Source: Microbacterium paraoxydans
GTDB taxonomy: Bacteria > Actinomycetota > Actinomycetes > Actinomycetales > Microbacteriaceae
Direction: 5' to 3'
Assembly (NCBI RefSeq): GCF_020524545.1
Contig: NZ_JAIVLG010000001.1
Span: 1 to 64,000, forward strand
DNA: 64,000 nt
Position 1 is the stretch's first letter, and each line of letters starts with the position of its first letter. Under the pieces are notes generated by a model. The model was not told the DNA's origin. It saw only the letters and a list, made by a program, of their open reading frames with translations, and ran no database searches. Below, in pieces: positions 1 to 8,633 of the stretch. Made by a program: the position numbers and the translations under genes.

Positions 1-66
1 TAAGCCTCACAGCGCCGATGGTACTGCAGGGGGGACCCTGTGGGAGAGTAGGACACCGCCGGACTC
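1..66 (+). rRNA. rrf: 5S ribosomal RNA, 3' part only
   Basis: The first ~66 bases match the 3' half of an actinobacterial 5S rRNA, including the conserved segment GATGGTACTGCAGGGGGGAC and the GGGAGAGTAGGACACCGCC 3' strand that closes helix I. The 5' half lies outside the window, so an rrn operon ends here. The exact 3' end (about 65-68) is estimated from where the helix I strand should stop, just before the T-rich run and terminator hairpin. Confidence 0.93.
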
Positions 67-75
67 CTTTTAAAC

Positions 76-107
76 AAAATGGCCACCCAACGCTGGGTGG
101 CCATTTT
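76..107 (+). terminator. Rho-independent terminator of the rRNA operon
   Basis: A perfect 14-bp stem (AAAATGGCCACCCA, 76-89, with TGGGTGGCCATTTT, 94-107) closes a 4-nt loop ACGC directly after the 5S rRNA. The A/T ends of the stem supply the U-tract. The stem is symmetric, so it could also stop transcription of the IclR-type gene arriving from the other side. Confidence 0.93.
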
Positions 108-137
108 GCGTTCACACGACGTCAGATTCGACGAGCG

Positions 138-905
138 TCACCGCCGCAAGCGCGACTCGAGCATGGTTGCGCACTCGCGTACCGCGGCGGCGAGCAACTC
201 CTCGTCGAGATCTGCGCGGCCCCAGGTCACGGCCACTGCCGCAACCGGCCACCCGGCGGGGTCGAGAACCGCGGCGCCGACGCTCCGCAGGCCCTCCGCG
301 ACCTCACTGTTCTCCGTCGCATACCCACGCGATCGCACGACTCGCAGCAGCTCGCGCAGTTCGCGCGGCGTACGGGGCCCGACACCGGTGCGATCGGGGA
401 ACGCCGACACATCCGGGTAGAGCGCCCGAACCTGCTCCCGGGGCAGTGCAGCCAGCATTGCGCGCCCTGAGGCAGTGAGGTGCGCAGGTAGTCGCACCCC
501 CACGTCGGTCACCAACGCGGGCCGTCGTGGCGCACGCTCCTCGACGATGTAGAGCACGTCTCCGCCGCTCATCACGGCGAGGTGCGCGCTCTCGCCCAGC
601 CGGTCCGACAGGGCGGCCACCAGAGGCCGGCCGCGTCGAGCCAGCGGTTGCTGCCGGGTGTACCCGCTGGCCAGTTCGAAGGCGGACGTGCCGAGGCCCC
701 AGCGTCTCTCCTCCCGCAGGTGCAGCACGAATCCGTGCGCGGCGAGGGTGGTGAGGAGGTGGTAGACCGTCGAGCGGGGCAGATCCAGCTCTCGGGCGAT
801 CGCGGAAGCCGCGACCGGCGCGGGGCGGTCGGCGAGAAAGCGCAGGATCCGCAAGGTGTTCTCGGCTGCCGGGACCTGGCCTGTCTGGAACTTGTCTGAG
901 ATCAC
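138..905 (-). CDS. IclR-family transcriptional regulator, probable regulator of the hut genes
   Basis: A 255-residue IclR-type protein: an N-terminal winged helix-turn-helix (ENTLRILRFLADR, then ARELDLPRSTVYHLLTTLAA) followed by the effector-binding domain (LTASGRAMLAALP, GYATENSEVAEG). The reading frame extends back to 1013, but that start would overlap hutH. GTG at 905 is preferred because GGGAGG lies 8 nt upstream of it. It is divergent from hutH with a ~58-bp gap that carries a palindrome at 923-938. Family function is ligand-responsive repression or activation of a neighbouring catabolic operon; control of histidine use is inferred from position. Confidence 0.88.
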   Translation of the reverse strand: MISDKFQTGQVPAAENTLRILRFLADRPAPVAASAIARELDLPRSTVYHLLTTLAAHGFVLHLREERRWGLGTSAFELASGYTRQQPLARRGRPLVAALSDRLGESAHLAVMSGGDVLYIVEERAPRRPALVTDVGVRLPAHLTASGRAMLAALPREQVRALYPDVSAFPDRTGVGPRTPRELRELLRVVRSRGYATENSEVAEGLRSVGAAVLDPAGWPVAAVAVTWGRADLDEELLAAAVRECATMLESRLRR

Positions 906-922
906 AGACACAGCCTCCCACG

Positions 923-938
923 GACGGGTGTTCCCGTC
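923..938. promoter_or_regulatory. Palindrome in the IclR-hutH divergent gap, candidate operator
   Basis: GACGGG-TGTT-CCCGTC has perfect 6-bp arms in the short gap between the regulator start (905) and hutH (964). A second 10-bp palindrome, GAATCGATTC (954-963), abuts the hutH start codon. Either could be the IclR-type site; no binding evidence exists in the sequence beyond symmetry and position. Confidence 0.45.
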
Positions 939-963
939 GATCTCCCGGGTGTGGAATCGATTC

Positions 964-2505
964 ATGACCGAACTCGCCCCCGTGCTGGTCGGCGCGGCTC
1001 CGCTGTCGCCCACCGATGTCGTCGCCGTTGCCCGCTTCGACGCTCCTGTATCGATACACCAGGATGCGCTTGCGCGTGTCGCCGAGACCCGTCGAGTGAT
1101 CGATGGTCTCGCCGCCGACCCTCATCCGCACTACGGCGTCTCCACGGGCTTCGGCGCCCTCGCGACCACGTTCATCGCGCCGGATCGTCGCTTCCAGCTG
1201 CAGGCGAGCCTGATCCGCTCGCACGCCGCGGGAACGGGCCCCGAGGTCGAGCGGGAGGTCGTCCGCGGGCTTCAGCTGCTGCGTCTGCAGACACTCGCGT
1301 CCGGACGCACGGGGGTTCGCCCGATCGTCGTCGAGACGTACGCCGCACTGCTGAACTCCGGGATCACCGCCGTTGTTCGCGAATACGGCTCTCTCGGATG
1401 CTCCGGAGACCTCGCGCCGCTCGCGCACATCGCTCTCGCGGCGATGGGAGAGGGCGAGGTTCGGGATGCGTCCGGCGAGCTGCGGGCAGCCTCGGAGGCG
1501 CTCGCCGCCGCCGGCATCGAGCCCCTCACCCTGGTCGAGAAGGAGGGCCTCGCCCTGATCAACGGCACGGACGGCATGCTCGGCATGCTCGTGCTCGCCC
1601 TGCATGATCTCGAGACGCTCCTCGTCACCGCAGATGTCGCCGCGGCGATGTCGGTGGAGTCCCAGCTGGGTACCGACGCGGTGTTCGCCGCCGACCTGAT
1701 GGCCTTGCGGCCTCAGCTGGGACAGGCGGAGTCGGCCGGCAACCTGCGTCTCCTCCTGGCGGATTCCCCGATGGTCGCCAGCCATAAGGGGCCGGAGGAT
1801 GGACGAGTCCAGGATGCCTACTCGTTGCGTTGCTCGCCCCAGGTGCACGGCACGGCGCGTGACACGATGGCACACGCGGCGATGATCGCCGGCCGCGAGC
1901 TCGCCAGTGTGATCGACAACCCGGTGATCACCCCCGACGGTCGTATCGAGTCCAACGGGAACTTCCACGGGGCTCCCGTCGCGGCCGTTCTCGACTTTCT
2001 CGCGATCTCCGTCGCCGATGTCGCTTCGGTCTCCGAACGGCGAACGGACCGCGCCCTCGATCCCGCACGCAACCACGGGCTGCCGCCGTTCCTCGCCGAG
2101 GAGGTGGGGGTCGATTCCGGACTGATGATCGCGCAGTACGCGGCCGCCGGGATCGTGTCCGAGCTCAAGCGTCTGGCCGTGCCGGCATCCGTGGACTCGA
2201 TCCCGTCCTCCGCCATGCAGGAGGACCACGTCTCGATGGGATGGGCCGCCGCCCGCAAGCTGCGTCGCGCGATCGACGGTCTCGGCCGCGTCCTCGCGAT
2301 CGAGATCCTCACCGGCGCGCGTGCTCTCGACCTGCGGGCGCCGCTGCAAGCCGGGCCGGCGACCGGCGCGGTGCGAGACCTCGTCCGTACGGTTGCCGCA
2401 GGCCCCGGCCCCGACCGCTTCCTCTCCCCGGAGATGGAGGCCGTCACCGCCCTCGTCCAGTCGGGCGCCGTCGCCCGCATCGCAAAGGAGCACATCCATG
2501 ACTGA
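964..2505 (+). CDS. hutH: Histidine ammonia-lyase
   Basis: A 513-residue aromatic amino acid lyase, the usual length for HutH. It deaminates L-histidine to trans-urocanate, first step of histidine degradation, in the cytoplasm. The MIO cofactor tripeptide is Cys146-Ser147-Gly148 in [12 protein letters not shown], with Cys where many HutH have Ala. Other family blocks are visible ([46 protein letters not shown]). The frame is open back to 856, but ATG 964 gives the standard N-terminus and does not run into the divergent regulator. The stop overlaps the hutU start by 8 bp, so the two are translationally coupled. Confidence 0.97.
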   Translation: MTELAPVLVGAAPLSPTDVVAVARFDAPVSIHQDALARVAETRRVIDGLAADPHPHYGVSTGFGALATTFIAPDRRFQLQASLIRSHAAGTGPEVEREVVRGLQLLRLQTLASGRTGVRPIVVETYAALLNSGITAVVREYGSLGCSGDLAPLAHIALAAMGEGEVRDASGELRAASEALAAAGIEPLTLVEKEGLALINGTDGMLGMLVLALHDLETLLVTADVAAAMSVESQLGTDAVFAADLMALRPQLGQAESAGNLRLLLADSPMVASHKGPEDGRVQDAYSLRCSPQVHGTARDTMAHAAMIAGRELASVIDNPVITPDGRIESNGNFHGAPVAAVLDFLAISVADVASVSERRTDRALDPARNHGLPPFLAEEVGVDSGLMIAQYAAAGIVSELKRLAVPASVDSIPSSAMQEDHVSMGWAAARKLRRAIDGLGRVLAIEILTGARALDLRAPLQAGPATGAVRDLVRTVAAGPGPDRFLSPEMEAVTALVQSGAVARIAKEHIHD

Positions 2506-4192
2506 GTCCACTGCACCCGAGTCCACTGCACCCGAGTCCACTGCATCCCGGTCTCGCGTCGTCCGTGCCGCTCGGGGCAACCAGCGCACGGCGAAGAGCT
2601 GGGGCGCCGAGGCGGCCAAGCGCATGCTGATGAACAACCTCGATCCCGAGGTCGCCGAGCACCCCGAGGACCTCGTCGTCTACGGTGGCACGGGCAAGGC
2701 CGCCCGCAGCTGGGAGGCATACGACGCGATCGTGCGCACCCTCGACGAACTCGAACCGGACGAGACCCTCCTGGTGCAGTCGGGCAAGCCTGTGGGAGTC
2801 TTCCGCACGCACGAGTGGGCGCCGCGGGTGCTCATCGCCAACTCCAACCTTGTGGGCGACTGGGCGACCTGGCCGGAGTTCCGCAAGCTCGAGGAGCTCG
2901 GGCTCATCATGTACGGGCAGATGACCGCCGGATCCTGGATCTACATCGGCACGCAGGGCATTCTGCAGGGGACGTACGAGACGTTCGCCGCGGTGGCCCG
3001 CTCGCTCGGGCTGGAGTCCCTCCGCGGCACGCTCACCCTCACGGGCGGTGCCGGTGGGATGGGCGGCGCTCAGCCGCTGGCCGTGACTCTGAACGATGGC
3101 GCCGTGCTGATCGTAGACGTGGACGGGTCGCGTCTCGCGCGGCGCGTCGAGCACGGCTACCTCGACGAGTACACGACCGACCTCGACGCGGCCGTTGCTC
3201 GAGTGGTCGCCGCCAAGGAAGCGGGCGAGGCCCTCTCGGTCGGCGTGGTCGGCAACGCGGCCGAGGTGTTCCCCGAACTGCGCCGTCGGGGCGTGCCGGT
3301 CGACGTGGTGACCGATCAGACCAGCGCCCACGATCCGCTCGCCTACCTTCCGGTGGGCATCACGGTCGCGGAGTGGAAGGCCGAGGCCGAGCGCGACCCC
3401 GAAGCGTTCACCCGCCGCTCGCGCGCGTCGATGGCCGCGCACGTCGAGGCGATGGTGGCCTTCCAGGATGCGGGGGCCGCCGTGTTCGACTACGGCAACT
3501 CGATCCGGGCCGAAGCTCAGCTGGGCGGGTTCGACCGGGCTTTCGAGTTCCCCGGGTTCGTGCCGGCGTACATCCGTCCGCAGTTCGAGGAGGGGCGCGG
3601 GCCGTTCCGCTGGGCCGCCCTCTCCGGTGATCCCGAAGACATCTACAAGACCGACCGCGCCATCGCCGAGCTCTTCCCCGGCGATGCCGCCCTGCACCGC
3701 TGGTTGGAGAAGGCAGGTGAGAAGGTCCACTTCGAGGGGCTGCCCGCCCGCATCTGCTGGCTCGGCTACAAGGAGCGCCACCTCGCCGGACTCAAGTTCA
3801 ACGAGATGGTCGCCTCGGGCGAGCTGTCGGCCCCGATCGTGATCGGCCGCGATCACCTCGACTCCGGCTCCGTCGCCTCGCCCTACCGCGAGACCGAGTC
3901 GATGAAGGACGGCTCCGACGCGATCGCGGACTGGCCGCTGCTGAACGCGCTGCTCAACACGGCCTCCGGCGCGTCGTGGGTGTCGCTGCATCACGGAGGC
4001 GGGGTCGGCATCGGCCGCTCCATCCACGCCGGCCAGGTCACGGTCGCCGACGGTTCGGAACTCGCGGCCCAGAAGCTGGAACGCGTGCTGACGAACGACC
4101 CGGGCACCGGAGTGATGCGTCACGTCGATGCGGGCTACGAGCACGCTCGCGAGATCGCCCGCGAACGCGGTCTGAACATCCCGATGCTCTGA
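2498..4192 (+). CDS. hutU: Urocanate hydratase
   Basis: A 564-residue HutU, converting urocanate to 4-imidazolone-5-propionate with tightly bound NAD+. The NAD-binding glycine-rich segment [18 protein letters not shown] and the conserved Cys420 in [11 protein letters not shown] are present. ATG 2498 is chosen because AAAGGAG lies 8 nt upstream and the frame upstream is only the hutH shadow. The first 20 residues are odd: a near-perfect [16 protein letters not shown] run encoded by three 15-bp repeats, before the conserved RVVRAARGN start of the family. Confidence 0.97.
   Translation: MTESTAPESTAPESTASRSRVVRAARGNQRTAKSWGAEAAKRMLMNNLDPEVAEHPEDLVVYGGTGKAARSWEAYDAIVRTLDELEPDETLLVQSGKPVGVFRTHEWAPRVLIANSNLVGDWATWPEFRKLEELGLIMYGQMTAGSWIYIGTQGILQGTYETFAAVARSLGLESLRGTLTLTGGAGGMGGAQPLAVTLNDGAVLIVDVDGSRLARRVEHGYLDEYTTDLDAAVARVVAAKEAGEALSVGVVGNAAEVFPELRRRGVPVDVVTDQTSAHDPLAYLPVGITVAEWKAEAERDPEAFTRRSRASMAAHVEAMVAFQDAGAAVFDYGNSIRAEAQLGGFDRAFEFPGFVPAYIRPQFEEGRGPFRWAALSGDPEDIYKTDRAIAELFPGDAALHRWLEKAGEKVHFEGLPARICWLGYKERHLAGLKFNEMVASGELSAPIVIGRDHLDSGSVASPYRETESMKDGSDAIADWPLLNALLNTASGASWVSLHHGGGVGIGRSIHAGQVTVADGSELAAQKLERVLTNDPGTGVMRHVDAGYEHAREIARERGLNIPML
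2504..2548 (+). repeat. Three tandem 15-bp repeats inside the 5' end of hutU
   Basis: GAGTCCACTGCACCC occurs at 2504, 2519 and, with one change, 2534. It encodes (ESTAP)n at the extreme N-terminus of urocanate hydratase, ahead of the conserved domain, so copy number could vary without harming the enzyme. Confidence 0.9.
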
Positions 4193-4204
4193 GAGGCTCA
4201 GGAC

Positions 4205-5356
4205 ATGGCAACGCTCCTCACGAACATCACGGAATTGACCACCAACCTCGACCGCACCGGGACCCTGGTGGACGCGGCCGTGCTGATCGACGGTGAGCGG
4301 ATCGCCTGGGTGGGCGCCGCCGCGGACGCACCGGGGGCGGATGAGGTCGTCGACGCCGGTGGGCGTGCGGTGATCCCCGGCTTCGTCGACAGCCACAGCC
4401 ACCTGGTCTTCGGCGGCGACAGGGCGGCCGAGTTCGAGGCCCGCATGGCAGGGCAGAAGTATGCGGCCGGTGGCATCCGCTCGACCGTGGCCGCCACCCG
4501 CGCCGCGACCGACGACGAGCTGCGCGCACGTCTGCGCGGCTTCCTCGACGAGATGCTCGCTCAGGGCACGACGACGGTCGAGATCAAGAGCGGCTACGGT
4601 CTGAGCGTCGTCGACGAGGAGCGCCTGGTGCGCCTGGCAGCCGAGGTGACGCCCGAGGTGACCTTCCTCGGAGCGCACGTGGTCCCCGCCGAGTACGCCG
4701 ACCGAGCGGACGAGTATGTCGACCTGGTCACCGGCCCCATGCTCGCTGCGTGCGCGCCGTACGCGAAGTGGATCGACGTGTTCTGCGAGACCGGAGCTTT
4801 CACGGTTGCGCAGTCACGCCGTGTGCTCGAGGCCGGCACCGCGCAAGGACTCTCGCCCCGGGTGCACGCGAGTCAGCTCGGCCCGGGCGACGGTGTCCGT
4901 CTGGCGGTCGAGCTCGGCGCGGCGTCGATCGACCACGGCACGTACCTGACGGATGCCGACGTCGACGCACTCGCCGGCTCCGACACCGTGCTCACCCTCC
5001 TGCCGGGCGTCGAGTTCTCGACGCGGCAGCCGTATCCGGATGCCCGCCGCCTGATCGACGCGGGAGTGACCGTTGCTCTGGCGTGCGACACGAACCCGGG
5101 ATCGAGCTTCACCTCTTCGATGCCGTTCTGCATCGCTGTGGCCGTGCGGGACATGGGGATGACCCCGGCCGAAGCCGTCTGGGCGGCGACGGCCGGAGGG
5201 GCGAGGGCGCTCCGGCGGGACGACGTCGGGGTGATCGCTCCCGGCGCCAGGGCCGACCTCGTGCTGCTGGATGCGCCCACCCGTGTCCACCTCGCGTATC
5301 GACCGGGGGTCCCGCTCGTGCGGCAGGTGTGGAAGGACGGCGTCCAGGTGAGGTGA
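4205..5356 (+). CDS. hutI: Imidazolonepropionase
   Basis: A 383-residue amidohydrolase hydrolysing 4-imidazolone-5-propionate to N-formimidoyl-L-glutamate. The metal-binding HxH is His64/His66 in [23 protein letters not shown], the GAHVVP block and CDTNPGSS (metal-site Asp and substrate residues) match the family. It follows hutU by 12 bp and is the last gene of hutHUI; the stop lies only 5 bp from the converging operon, leaving no room for a separate terminator. Confidence 0.96.
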   Translation: MATLLTNITELTTNLDRTGTLVDAAVLIDGERIAWVGAAADAPGADEVVDAGGRAVIPGFVDSHSHLVFGGDRAAEFEARMAGQKYAAGGIRSTVAATRAATDDELRARLRGFLDEMLAQGTTTVEIKSGYGLSVVDEERLVRLAAEVTPEVTFLGAHVVPAEYADRADEYVDLVTGPMLAACAPYAKWIDVFCETGAFTVAQSRRVLEAGTAQGLSPRVHASQLGPGDGVRLAVELGAASIDHGTYLTDADVDALAGSDTVLTLLPGVEFSTRQPYPDARRLIDAGVTVALACDTNPGSSFTSSMPFCIAVAVRDMGMTPAEAVWAATAGGARALRRDDVGVIAPGARADLVLLDAPTRVHLAYRPGVPLVRQVWKDGVQVR

Positions 5357-5361
5357 CGCCG

Positions 5362-5898
5362 TCACTCCGCGATGGCTGCGACCAGCGTGGCAAGCCGCGT
5401 CGCGCCATCTCCGGCGACGGTGAGGAACCGAGCCCTCGCATCATGCTCGAGATCATCGGCGAGGTCGAGCAGAGCCTGGTCCATCGCCTCGCGCAGTGCC
5501 GGGTCTTCTTCGTCGGGGACGGGGATCGACCGGCGTTCGTCGAGTGGGACGAGCACGACCAGCTCGACGTGGGCGAGAGAGTCCTCGGCGATCTCGATCG
5601 CGCGTGGAAGGAGGGCACCCGTGCTCCGCCCGAGCCGTTCGAGGGCCATGAGGTAGGCGGCGAAGTCCAGTGGTCCTCGCTCGGCGATCACGTCCGGCTG
5701 CCTCGCCGCGGCCCGCAGGCGTGCGTCCGCGATCCGCAGCTGCCCGACGAAACTCGCCTCCCCGGCGGGATCGCCCACCAAGTCCTCGAGGTCGTCGAAC
5801 GGGTCGCCGAACGACAGATACTCCGGATGCGCGCTACGGAAATCGGCGATCAGAGTGCTCTTGCCACTCGCGTGCGTGCCGGAGACGACGATCCTCAT
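5362..5898 (-). CDS. Small P-loop ATPase/kinase-like protein of unknown role
   Basis: A 178-residue protein opening with the P-loop MRIVVSGTHASGKSTLI. The rest (FGDPFDDLEDLVGDPAGEASFVGQLRIADARL, DVIAERGPLDFAAYL) resembles AAA-type nucleoside/nucleotide kinase-like ATPases. ATG 5898 is preferred to the upstream start at 5937, because the family begins at the P-loop strand and this ATG overlaps the preceding stop (ATGA). Last gene of a three-gene operon with a ureohydrolase and a DUF445 protein. Substrate unknown. Confidence 0.75.
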   Translation of the reverse strand: MRIVVSGTHASGKSTLIADFRSAHPEYLSFGDPFDDLEDLVGDPAGEASFVGQLRIADARLRAAARQPDVIAERGPLDFAAYLMALERLGRSTGALLPRAIEIAEDSLAHVELVVLVPLDERRSIPVPDEEDPALREAMDQALLDLADDLEHDARARFLTVAGDGATRLATLVAAIAE

Positions 5899-6827
5899 CG
5901 CCGGGACGCGAGGCCGGCGAGCAGTTCGAGCACGCACAGCGCCGCCAGACGGACCGTCCTGGCGTCATCTGCGTCCGCGGTCGCATCGACCTCGGCGAGG
6001 TCCGCACTCACCACCCGCGGATCGCGCGCCACGGCACGCGTGAGGGAGCGCAGCTCCCACGCCTGGAGCCCGCCGGGTACGCTTGCCGGGCAGCCGGGGG
6101 CGACCGAGCGATCGCAGACGTCGACGTCGATGTCGAGGTGCACACGCTGGGCCGCACCTGCGCCGGCGATGTCGAGCGCTTCGGCGGTGACGTCCTCGAT
6201 GCCACGACGGCGCACCTCGTCGAGCGTGACGACGCGGATGCCCCAGTCGGACGCGCGCCGCGCATAGGCAGCGGAGTTCGCGAAGTCGGCGATGCCGATC
6301 TGCACGATCCTGGTGGGGTCGATCCGGGTGGTCGTCAGCTCCGTCGCTGCGGGGACGTCTTCGACGAGGCGTCGCACCGGCGTGCCGTTGGAGACACCGT
6401 CGCGCAGGTCGAAGTGCGCGTCGAACGTGATCAGGCCCGTGGCTTCGGCGCCGAGCGCGACCGGATACGTGAGCGAGTTGTCGCCGCCGAGCGCGATCAC
6501 GAGCTTCGCCGCCGCGGCGAGTGCACGCACACGGGAGATGACCCTCGCCTCGCCGTCCGCGCCGTCCGGATCACTCACATCGCCGGCATCCGCGATGCGC
6601 AGGACCTCGTCGAGGTCGAGCGCCGGCGGTCCCATCAGCGTGGTCCCGTAACGCGGCAGCGCTTCGCGGACGGCAGCCGGCGTCGCGTGGGCGCCGGTCG
6701 GCGAGAGCGAGGTGCGCCAGGTCGGCACTCCGAGCAGCACCGCATCGGCCGCACCCGTGAAGGCGGGCCAGGAACCCGCACGAGGCCAGAGGGGGTCGTG
6801 ACTCAACGGTCGGGAAGTGGATGCCAT
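5895..6827 (-). CDS. Ureohydrolase (arginase/agmatinase) family protein, probable formimidoylglutamase
   Basis: A 310-residue ureohydrolase-fold enzyme. Metal-site motifs: GGDNS at 114-118 (Asn117 where arginase and agmatinase have His), DAHFD at 136-140, and DVDVCD around Asp234/Asp236. Beside hutHUI, the natural role is hydrolysis of N-formimidoyl-L-glutamate to glutamate and formamide, the missing last step. ATG 6827 starts just after the stop of the preceding DUF445 gene (6830). The long frame to 7193 is a shadow. Specificity for formimidoylglutamate rather than arginine or agmatine is inferred from context. Confidence 0.82.
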   Translation of the reverse strand: MASTSRPLSHDPLWPRAGSWPAFTGAADAVLLGVPTWRTSLSPTGAHATPAAVREALPRYGTTLMGPPALDLDEVLRIADAGDVSDPDGADGEARVISRVRALAAAAKLVIALGGDNSLTYPVALGAEATGLITFDAHFDLRDGVSNGTPVRRLVEDVPAATELTTTRIDPTRIVQIGIADFANSAAYARRASDWGIRVVTLDEVRRRGIEDVTAEALDIAGAGAAQRVHLDIDVDVCDRSVAPGCPASVPGGLQAWELRSLTRAVARDPRVVSADLAEVDATADADDARTVRLAALCVLELLAGLASRR

Positions 6828-6829
6828 GG

Positions 6830-8107
6830 TCAGACTCCGGGGATCAGGGCGTGGGCGAGGGCGAAGATGGCGAGACCCGCGAGGGCGCCGACGAACGTGC
6901 CGTTCAGGCGGATGTACTGCAGGTCGCGGCCGACCATGAGCTCGATCTTCTCGGTCGTCTCGGCGGGATCCCAGCGCTCGACGGTGTCGGTGATGATCGA
7001 GGCGATGTCGTGCCGGTAGCGGTCGACGAGGAACACGGCGGCGTCCGACACCCAGGTGTCGACGCGGTGCTGGAGGGCGACGTCGGAGGTCATGCGCTCG
7101 CCGACTTCCTGCAGCGCCTGGACGGCACGGCGACGCAGCCCGCTGTCGGGGTCGGCGAGAGCGGTCAGCAGGCCGTTCTTCGCGGTGTTCCACGCTTCGG
7201 CTGCCAGAGCTCCGACGCGGGGGCTGTCGAACAGTGAGGCCTTGGCGTTCTCGAGCTTCGCACGCGTGGCCGGATCGTTCTGCAGGTTGTCGGCCAGGCG
7301 CGACAGGTAGCCGTCGACCGCGATACGAGCGGGGTGGTGGGGATCGGCCTGCACCGCGTGCACGAACTTGACCGCCTCGTGATAGACCGTGTCATCGACG
7401 AAGCGATGGGCGAGCTTCGGCACCCAGCCGGGGAGGCGCCGTGAGACGAGCCCGGTGAACGATGCGGCGTTCGCGTCGAGCCACCGGGCGATGCTGTCGG
7501 CGGCGAGGTCGACCGCGCCGTGGTGAGCGCCCGCGTCGACGATCTTCTCCAGCCAGGCACCCGCCGGCGGGCCCCATTCCGGCGCCACCAGGTGTTCGCG
7601 GGCGAGGTCGGTGATGAGATCGCGCACATCATCGTCGCTCAGCGCACCCAGTACGGCGGTCGCGATCGTCGCTCCCTCGGCTCCCACTCGCTCGGCATGC
7701 GCAGGCTCGCGCAACCACTCGCCGGCGCGCAGGGCGATGCGCGTGCTGGACAGCTTGGTGCGCACGACGTCGCCGGCCAGGAAGTTGGTCTCGACGAACT
7801 CTCCGAGCGTGCGGCCGATCTCATCCTTGCGGTTCGGGATGATCGCGGTGTGGGGGATCGGGAGCCCGAGCGGGCGGCGGAACAGCGCGGTGACGGCGAA
7901 CCAGTCCGCGAGGGCACCCACCATCCCGCCCTCGGCAGCGGCGCGGACGTAACCGAGCCAGCCGACTCGCTGCTGGAAAGCGAACGCGATCACGAACACG
8001 ACGGCCATGAACAGCAGCGCTCCGAGGGCGACCGCCTTCATGCGCCGGAGTGCGCGGAGGCGCTCCTGGTCGGAGGTCGAGAGCTGCGTCATCGGTGTTC
8101 GCGGCAT
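6830..8107 (-). CDS. DUF445 family membrane protein (YjiN-like)
   Basis: A 425-residue DUF445 protein with an N-terminal membrane segment (AVALGALLFMAVVFVIAFAFQ), the family signature GWLGYVRAAAEGGMVGALADWFAVTALFR at its start, a long helical cytoplasmic or surface region, and a C-terminal hydrophobic segment (GTFVGALAGLAIFALAHALI). Start 8107 has AAAGGA about 8 nt upstream. It heads the operon ahead of the ureohydrolase. Function of the family is not established. Confidence 0.85.
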   Translation of the reverse strand: MPRTPMTQLSTSDQERLRALRRMKAVALGALLFMAVVFVIAFAFQQRVGWLGYVRAAAEGGMVGALADWFAVTALFRRPLGLPIPHTAIIPNRKDEIGRTLGEFVETNFLAGDVVRTKLSSTRIALRAGEWLREPAHAERVGAEGATIATAVLGALSDDDVRDLITDLAREHLVAPEWGPPAGAWLEKIVDAGAHHGAVDLAADSIARWLDANAASFTGLVSRRLPGWVPKLAHRFVDDTVYHEAVKFVHAVQADPHHPARIAVDGYLSRLADNLQNDPATRAKLENAKASLFDSPRVGALAAEAWNTAKNGLLTALADPDSGLRRRAVQALQEVGERMTSDVALQHRVDTWVSDAAVFLVDRYRHDIASIITDTVERWDPAETTEKIELMVGRDLQYIRLNGTFVGALAGLAIFALAHALIPGV

Positions 8108-8201
8108 GACGTCATCCTTTCACGGTGGCTCGCGCGCGGTACCCGGCGTGTGCCGGCGCTCGTCTCGCGGACCAGACAGTCTCCGGCCCGTGAGGGCGGA
8201 G

Positions 8202-8207
8202 TACCCT
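8202..8207 (+). promoter_or_regulatory. -10 box of a likely leaderless gene (metal sensor)
   Basis: TACCCT lies 6 nt before the GTG start of the CsoR/RcnR-type gene, and no Shine-Dalgarno is needed at that distance. This is the spacing expected for a leaderless actinobacterial transcript. Confidence 0.45.
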
Positions 8208-8213
8208 CGAGGG

Positions 8214-8486
8214 GTGATCGAAGACATCAAGAAGCGTGCTCTGCACCGCACCAGCATCCTCGAAGGGCAGATGCGCGGCGTCGCGCGGATGATCGAGAAC
8301 GAGGAGTACTGCATGGACATCATCACGCAGTCCCGGGCGATCCAGCGCTCCCTCGAATCACTGAACCGGCTGCTCCTGGAGAACCACCTGCGCACCCACG
8401 TCACCCACATGTTCGACGAGGGCGGCGAGGAGCGCGACAAGGCCGTCCTCGAACTGCTCAAGGCCTTCGACTTCGACCGCAAGTAG
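8214..8486 (+). CDS. CsoR/RcnR-family metal-sensing repressor
   Basis: A 90-residue all-helical DUF156 repressor (LEGQMRGVARMIENEEYCMDI, then RSLESLNRLLLENHLRTHV). The metal ligands at the core positions are Cys33, His58 and His62. This Cys-His-His pattern resembles RcnR (Ni/Co) more than CsoR (Cys-His-Cys, Cu). No metal transporter, chaperone or oxidase is adjacent, so its target is not evident. Start is GTG 8214; the open frame reaching back to 8007 lacks family residues. Cytoplasmic DNA-binding protein. Confidence 0.88.
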   Translation: MIEDIKKRALHRTSILEGQMRGVARMIENEEYCMDIITQSRAIQRSLESLNRLLLENHLRTHVTHMFDEGGEERDKAVLELLKAFDFDRK

Positions 8487-8528
8487 GAGGTCATACGAGG
8501 CGCTAATCGGTCGCAAGTTCCGACATTG

Positions 8529-8545
8529 GCAACGGATACCGTTGC
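8529..8545. promoter_or_regulatory. Palindrome upstream of the polyamine transporter operon
   Basis: GCAACGG-ATA-CCGTTGC has perfect 7-bp arms about 90 bp before the ATPase start, in the 147-bp gap after the metal-sensor gene. The surrounding DNA is A/T-richer than the neighbourhood (GAATTAATCAAGAG follows), as for a promoter. Candidate operator of an unknown regulator. Confidence 0.5.
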
Positions 8546-8633
8546 GAATTAATCAAGAGACTTCCGATTTCGCTATACCTGAGCCCTTTCCTGTGCCAGA
8601 CTCGCCGCAAGCGATTCTCAATGGGGAGGCTCC

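Noticed and set aside
304..2637. 777-codon open frame on the minus strand across hutH
   Set aside because: Antisense shadow of hutH; low-complexity Arg/Gly/His composition and no family motifs, whereas hutH on the plus strand is complete.
2444..4678. 744-codon open frame on the minus strand across hutU and hutI
   Set aside because: Composition is that of a GC-rich antisense frame (repeated His/Gly/Val/Arg blocks); the plus strand codes for recognised enzymes.
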